DNA of 64,000 nucleotides from Xylophilus sp042867185. GTDB taxonomy: Bacteria > Pseudomonadota > Gammaproteobacteria > Burkholderiales > Burkholderiaceae_C. Each line of letters starts with the position of its first letter. Positions within the stretch are counted from its first letter, which is position 1. A program made the position numbers and the translations under genes. This document shows positions 60,827 to 64,000 of this stretch, piece by piece. The stretch lies in contig JBHZQV010000015.1 in assembly GCA_042867185.1 (NCBI GenBank), positions 45,017 to 109,016 on the forward strand. The letters are read 5' to 3'. The notes under the pieces are model-generated. The model was not told the DNA's origin. It did not search any database and saw only the letters and a program-made list of their open reading frames with translations.

Positions 60827-61735
60827 ATGAACATTTCTGCCAGCGCCATCGACGCCTTGCCCATTCCCGCCAGCCTGCTGGGCGAATCGCCGATGTGGCA
60901 TCCGCGCGAGCAGGTGCTGTACTGGTGCGACATTCCGGGCCGCCAGCTCAACCGCTGGGACCCGGCGTCGGTGCGGCACGACGCCTGGGGTTTCGACACC
61001 GACGTGGCCTGCTGCGCGGCGCGGGAGGTGGGCGGCATGCTGCTGGCGCTGCGCACCGGCGTCGTCGCGTTCGATCCTGCGACCGGCCTGCGCACGCCGC
61101 GGGCCGATGCGCCCTACGACCCGGCGACCGAGCGCTTCAACGACGGCAAGACCGATCCGCAGGGCCGCTTCTGGGCCGGCACCATCTACGAGCCGCGCGA
61201 TCCGCCGAACGCGGCGCTCTACCGCTTCGACGGCGACCGGATGACGCGGATGGCGGACGGCATCACCAACAGCAACGGCCTGGCCTGGAGCCCGGACGGC
61301 CGCACGATGTATTGGGCCGACACCCGCGGGCACCGGGTGCAGGCGCTGGATTTCGACGGCGCCACCGGCAGCGTGTCGAACCGCCGCACCTTCGTGCAGT
61401 TTCCGATGAAGCATGAAGGGCAGGAGCTCTCGACCTATGGCGGCCGGCCCGACGGTGGCGCGGTCGATGCCGAGGGCTGTTACTGGGCCGCGATGTTCGA
61501 GGGGGCCCGGCTGGTGCGCATCTCGCCGCAGGGCGAGATCGTCGGCACGCTGGCCCTCCCGGTGCGCTGCCCCACGATGGCCTGCTTCGGCGGGCCCGAT
61601 CTGCGCACCCTCTACATCACCACCAGCCGCGAAAAGCGGCCGGCCGAAGAGCTGGCCCGCGAGCCCTGGGCCGGCAAGGTGCTGACGGTGCGGGTGGAAG
61701 TGCCGGGGCTGCCGGCCGTGCTGGCGCGCGATTGA
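60827..61735 (+). CDS. SMP-30/gluconolactonase family hydrolase
   Basis: 302-residue six-bladed beta-propeller. Metal-site residues appear in LLGESPMWHPREQVLYWCDI (Glu), GITNSNGLAWSPDG (Asn) and GGRPDGGAVDAEGCYW (Asp). The family hydrolyses sugar lactones such as gluconolactone, L-arabinono-lactone or galactonolactone; the true substrate is not clear. It stands alone, downstream of a repeat and upstream of the phage-like element. Confidence 0.9.
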   Translation: MNISASAIDALPIPASLLGESPMWHPREQVLYWCDIPGRQLNRWDPASVRHDAWGFDTDVACCAAREVGGMLLALRTGVVAFDPATGLRTPRADAPYDPATERFNDGKTDPQGRFWAGTIYEPRDPPNAALYRFDGDRMTRMADGITNSNGLAWSPDGRTMYWADTRGHRVQALDFDGATGSVSNRRTFVQFPMKHEGQELSTYGGRPDGGAVDAEGCYWAAMFEGARLVRISPQGEIVGTLALPVRCPTMACFGGPDLRTLYITTSREKRPAEELAREPWAGKVLTVRVEVPGLPAVLARD

Positions 61736-61783
61736 GCGGTCTTCAGCCGCCGAGCGCGCGGTTGAGGGACGGCTGCACGATCT

Positions 61784-62410
61784 CTATTGAGTCGCCGATG
61801 GTGGAAGAAACGTCCGAAGCACAGGCAGGCGTAATTCCCCCTTGCGGCGCATCCGTGACCGCTCCGGATAAATGACCCACGCAATCGTGCGCCGCGAAAC
61901 CCCGAACCATTCGCCCAGCTGCTGCATCGTCCACCACCCCGACGCGTAGCACCTGCGGACCTCATCCCAATGCTCGCGTGGCAGGCGCGAGTCCTTCCCT
62001 CCCCATCGCTTGCCCCTCTGATAAGCAGCCACCTGCCCCGCTAGCGTCCGCTCCCGAATCATCGCCTTCTCCAGCTGGGCGACAGCACCCAGAACCTGCA
62101 CCATGAATTCGCCGATCGGGGAACTGGTGTCTATGGGCTCAGTCAACGAGCGCAGCCCAATACCCCGCTCTTTCAGCTTCGCCAGGATGGACAACAAATC
62201 GAGCAAGCTCCTCGCGATCCGATCCAGTTTCCAGACCACCAACGTAGACCCGGGCGACATGCTGGCCAAAGCCTTTTGCAGCTGCGGGCGTGCACCCACC
62301 GAACTCGTTTTCTCTGAGAAGACACGATGCACTCCAGCCATCCCCAATGCATCCATTTGCAGCGCGGTGTCTTGATCCAACGTGCTGACTCTTGCGTATC
62401 CGACGAGCAT
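61784..62410 (-). CDS. Serine recombinase (resolvase/invertase)
   Basis: 208 residues. Resolvase catalytic domain with the nucleophile Ser9 in MLVGYARVSTLDQD and Arg residues in WKLDRIARSLLDL, then the long helix E (VLGAVAQLEKAMIRERTLAG) and a C-terminal helix-turn-helix (TMQQLGEWFGVSRRTIAWVI). Filamentous phages of the RSM type of Ralstonia integrate with such an enzyme. It starts directly after the stop of the small gene upstream (TAAATG). Confidence 0.93.
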   Translation of the reverse strand: MLVGYARVSTLDQDTALQMDALGMAGVHRVFSEKTSSVGARPQLQKALASMSPGSTLVVWKLDRIARSLLDLLSILAKLKERGIGLRSLTEPIDTSSPIGEFMVQVLGAVAQLEKAMIRERTLAGQVAAYQRGKRWGGKDSRLPREHWDEVRRCYASGWWTMQQLGEWFGVSRRTIAWVIYPERSRMRRKGELRLPVLRTFLPPSATQ

Positions 62411-62653
62411 TTACTTTCTCCAAACCAACCCTTGTTTTTTCCAGTCGCGGTTAGTGAGCGCCCATCGGAGCAAACACGCCACGACCTCGCTTTTCGATGC
62501 ATCGAAGGTTGAGCTTAGGTCGCGTAGCGTGGCATCCATCCCGTGATCTATCGCCACATCGAGGCGCGCATGCCGGGACCGAAATTCAGCGACACGCAAG
62601 GCCCCTGTGTTACCGGTAACGACGGTCTTTTTCGGGTCAGAGCATGCCGACAT
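62411..62653 (-). CDS. Small phage-element protein, possible ribbon-helix-helix
   Basis: 80 residues. The stretch RHARLDVAIDHGMDATLRDL and FDASKSEVVACLLRWALTNR has the strand-helix-helix pattern of small CopG/Arc-like DNA binders. It overlaps the initiator gene by 17 bases and abuts the recombinase, so all three are probably one transcript. No family is certain. Confidence 0.65.
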   Translation of the reverse strand: MSACSDPKKTVVTGNTGALRVAEFRSRHARLDVAIDHGMDATLRDLSSTFDASKSEVVACLLRWALTNRDWKKQGLVWRK

Positions 62654-63539
62654 AGCCTCGCCCCTTTTCAGACTGTTCTAGGCCCCTTGGCGGCCCTTCC
62701 AACGCGAGATAAAACCAGTCTCCGAAGTGGGATCGAAACATCGTGTCGACCAGCTCGCCATTGCCCAACTGACATGCAGCGCGAAGCATGTCGACCTCGC
62801 TGGTGAAGCGGCCAAGCTCCATTGGCTTGGAGATGTCCACGTCTCCGAACTTGGTCCACCGGTTGGCCCACTTTTCGCCCTCCTCGAATGCCTTGGTGAT
62901 GTACTTCGACAAGTAGCTGGCGATGCGTGCCGGCGACCTCTGACTGTTGCGCTTCTTGGACTGCACATCGATGTTGCCGCCGTGTTCCTTCGCGACAGAT
63001 CGCCAGATGGAGCGGATGACGTTGAAGCTCTTGACCTTGACCCCGTTGGCCGCTTTGAGCTCGACAGGGACCCGCACCGTGGCCATGTGCACGTGCCATG
63101 CGCCGCGCTTCTGTTTCTCAAATCCGCAGACAGCCCGGAAGTCAGGAATCAGCCGGCGCATGCGACGGACGAACTCTTTCAGATGGGCTTTGCAGACGTC
63201 GAGCTCTTCCATGTTGGCCCGGTACGTCAGGGTCAGCAGCGTGTCGGCGCCCATGGCCTTGCACAGCTTGCGTACGCGGGTCTTCGCACGGTTGGCAGCC
63301 ACCTTGATCGACCTCGCACGCTTTTCCTCGGCGACGGCTTCGGCGTTCTCTTCCAGGTAGAGCCGCACCATCTCGATGTGGTCGGCGATCTGTTCCTTGG
63401 TCCAGTCGAGCTCAATCCATTCGAGCGGCTGTTTGCCGGTGACCTCGATATGCCCATTGCCGAGGTCGTGGGCCTTCAGGTCCCACCAGGGGGCGGCCTT
63501 GCTCATGTAGGGCACGCCCTCGATAATCCGAACTGTCAC
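62637..63539 (-). CDS. Rolling-circle replication initiator (HUH type)
   Basis: 300 residues. The HUH motif appears as GAWHVHMATV and the tyrosine motif as YLSKYITKAFEEG, with TLLTLTYRANMEELDVCKAH ahead of them; this is the order of filamentous-phage and plasmid Rep proteins that nick one strand to start rolling-circle replication. GTG 63539 is chosen because aaaggga lies 5 bases upstream; ATG 63506 is an alternative. It is part of the inovirus-like element with the recombinase. Confidence 0.85.
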   Translation of the reverse strand: MTVRIIEGVPYMSKAAPWWDLKAHDLGNGHIEVTGKQPLEWIELDWTKEQIADHIEMVRLYLEENAEAVAEEKRARSIKVAANRAKTRVRKLCKAMGADTLLTLTYRANMEELDVCKAHLKEFVRRMRRLIPDFRAVCGFEKQKRGAWHVHMATVRVPVELKAANGVKVKSFNVIRSIWRSVAKEHGGNIDVQSKKRNSQRSPARIASYLSKYITKAFEEGEKWANRWTKFGDVDISKPMELGRFTSEVDMLRAACQLGNGELVDTMFRSHFGDWFYLALEGPPRGLEQSEKGRGYVGML

Positions 63540-63624
63540 GACGTTCCCTTTCAACGTTAGACCAGAGCCTCGGCGTGTTGCACCACGTGCGGGGCTCAAC
63601 TATTTCCGGGGTCAGGTCCCGGTG

Positions 63625-63792
63625 ATGACTTCCAGCCGGCACCCGTACATGCGGTGCGGCCACTTCCAGAGCTCGTGCAAATGGCAGCAGTGCGTGCCGT
63701 TCCAGACCCAGACACAAACAGGGTCCAAGGAGCCGGGCCTGCCGAACTGCAGTGCGATGCGGTGTACGTGTCCCAAAGTGTTTATTGGATAA
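63625..63792 (+). CDS. Possible small Cys-rich protein
   Basis: 55 codons from ATG 63625 to TAA 63792: begins MTSSRHPYMRCGHFQSSCKW and has six Cys, the last two in MRCTCPKVFIG. No clear SD. It runs against the Rep gene. It may be a real phage or zinc-binding protein or chance; I cannot decide. Confidence 0.25.
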   Translation: MTSSRHPYMRCGHFQSSCKWQQCVPFQTQTQTGSKEPGLPNCSAMRCTCPKVFIG

Positions 63793-63796
63793 ATCT

Positions 63797-63815
63797 AGCG
63801 GCGCTTCGCGCCGCT
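63797..63815. repeat. GC-rich perfect hairpin near the phage element end
   Basis: agcggcgc (63797-63804) and gcgccgct (63808-63815) around a ttc loop. No T-run follows on the plus strand. On the minus strand the tail is agattta, poorly T-rich. Candidate origin structure or weak terminator. Confidence 0.5.
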
Positions 63816-64000
63816 GCGCGCTTCGCCTGCGCACCGGCTTGCAGCACCGCTTCCGATGGGGACCCAACGTCACAACAGGCCAATGCAGACAGCCGTTCCA
63901 GAGGCGCGCAGGGGAGGGCAGTACCTCGACTGCGCTGCGCCCCGCGGCGGACCGTAGCGCCGTGCGAGCAGGCTGCCGCAGGAATGAGGGACAGACCTGG

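Larger units (their letters stand above)
63540..64000. other. Right-edge region of the phage-like element without a firm gene
   Basis: 461 bases. It includes a possible 55-codon Cys-rich frame on the plus strand (63625-63792) and a stem agcggcgc-ttc-gcgccgct at 63797-63815 that could be a terminator or replication origin hairpin. The remainder to the window end shows nothing recognisable. Confidence 0.5.

Noticed and set aside
61736..61783. Attachment site at the SMP-30/recombinase junction
   Set aside because: No second copy of any short repeat is visible within the window and the other boundary lies outside, so no att site can be claimed.
63412..63873. 153-codon minus-strand open frame overlapping the Rep start
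   Set aside because: Arg/His/Pro-rich, no family and overlaps the strongly supported initiator; most likely a shadow.

Overview
The window is very GC-rich DNA (about 70 percent or more in most genes) with betaproteobacterial gene order and families: accB-accC-prmA-DUF3426, nrdA-nrdB beside an Ala/Lys-rich histone H1-like gene, a CcsA-like gene with PP0621 and pilS-pilR, and miaB-glrK-lipoprotein-glrR. Short palindromes of the form gctattnaattaatagc and C/G-run repeats in gaps point to the family Comamonadaceae (Burkholderiales). A ChaC-type, RipAY-like effector candidate suggests a plant- or host-associated member. The species is not determinable from sequence alone.

Layout. 1-7147: end of a HDOD-GAF signalling gene, rodA, an MFS transporter, tldD and a large membrane protein. 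7173-9017: secreted PAP2 phosphatase with autotransporter-type beta repeats. 9191-10507: aroG behind an aromatic leader peptide and terminator that look like a transcription attenuator. 10508-12484: an AT-richer island with a gene fusing a ChaC-type gamma-glutamylcyclotransferase to a cysteine dioxygenase-like cupin. 12578-20831: mpl (with an in-frame insert), a conserved hypothetical, a TlpA-type thioredoxin, accB, accC, prmA, DUF3426 and a PfkB-family kinase. 20917-26118: H1-like protein, nrdB and nrdA, with candidate NrdR boxes. 26481-31332: ampD, pilR, pilS, PP0621 and a CcsA-like gene, divergent from ffh (31468). 32978-41553: opgH, the glrR/lipoprotein/glrK set, miaB and two hypotheticals.

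41995-50836 is the most unusual region. Nine same-strand genes include a CsgG/HfaB-like outer-membrane lipoprotein, a 1216-residue repeat protein and two small exported proteins built from the same GN-x-A ... GG ... NSV repeat. They also include an unknown exported protein, a Sel1-like protein, a lipoprotein, an OmpA-family protein and a zinc-ribbon membrane protein. I read it as an undescribed curli/holdfast-anchor-like (type VIII-like) fibre secretion locus; this is inference.

50892-58805: a lipoprotein-type superoxide dismutase, eptA, a PmrAB-like two-component pair, dgkA and a hybrid histidine kinase. EptA, the regulators and DgkA form a coherent lipid A modification module, since DgkA can recycle the diacylglycerol EptA releases. 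58876-61735: an extensin-like LAS-type peptidase, a 2Fe-2S ferredoxin, CreA and an SMP-30 family hydrolase. 61784-64000: part of an integrated filamentous-phage-like element with a serine recombinase, a small DNA-binding-like protein and a HUH rolling-circle initiator, running off the right edge.

No tRNA, rRNA or CRISPR array was seen.
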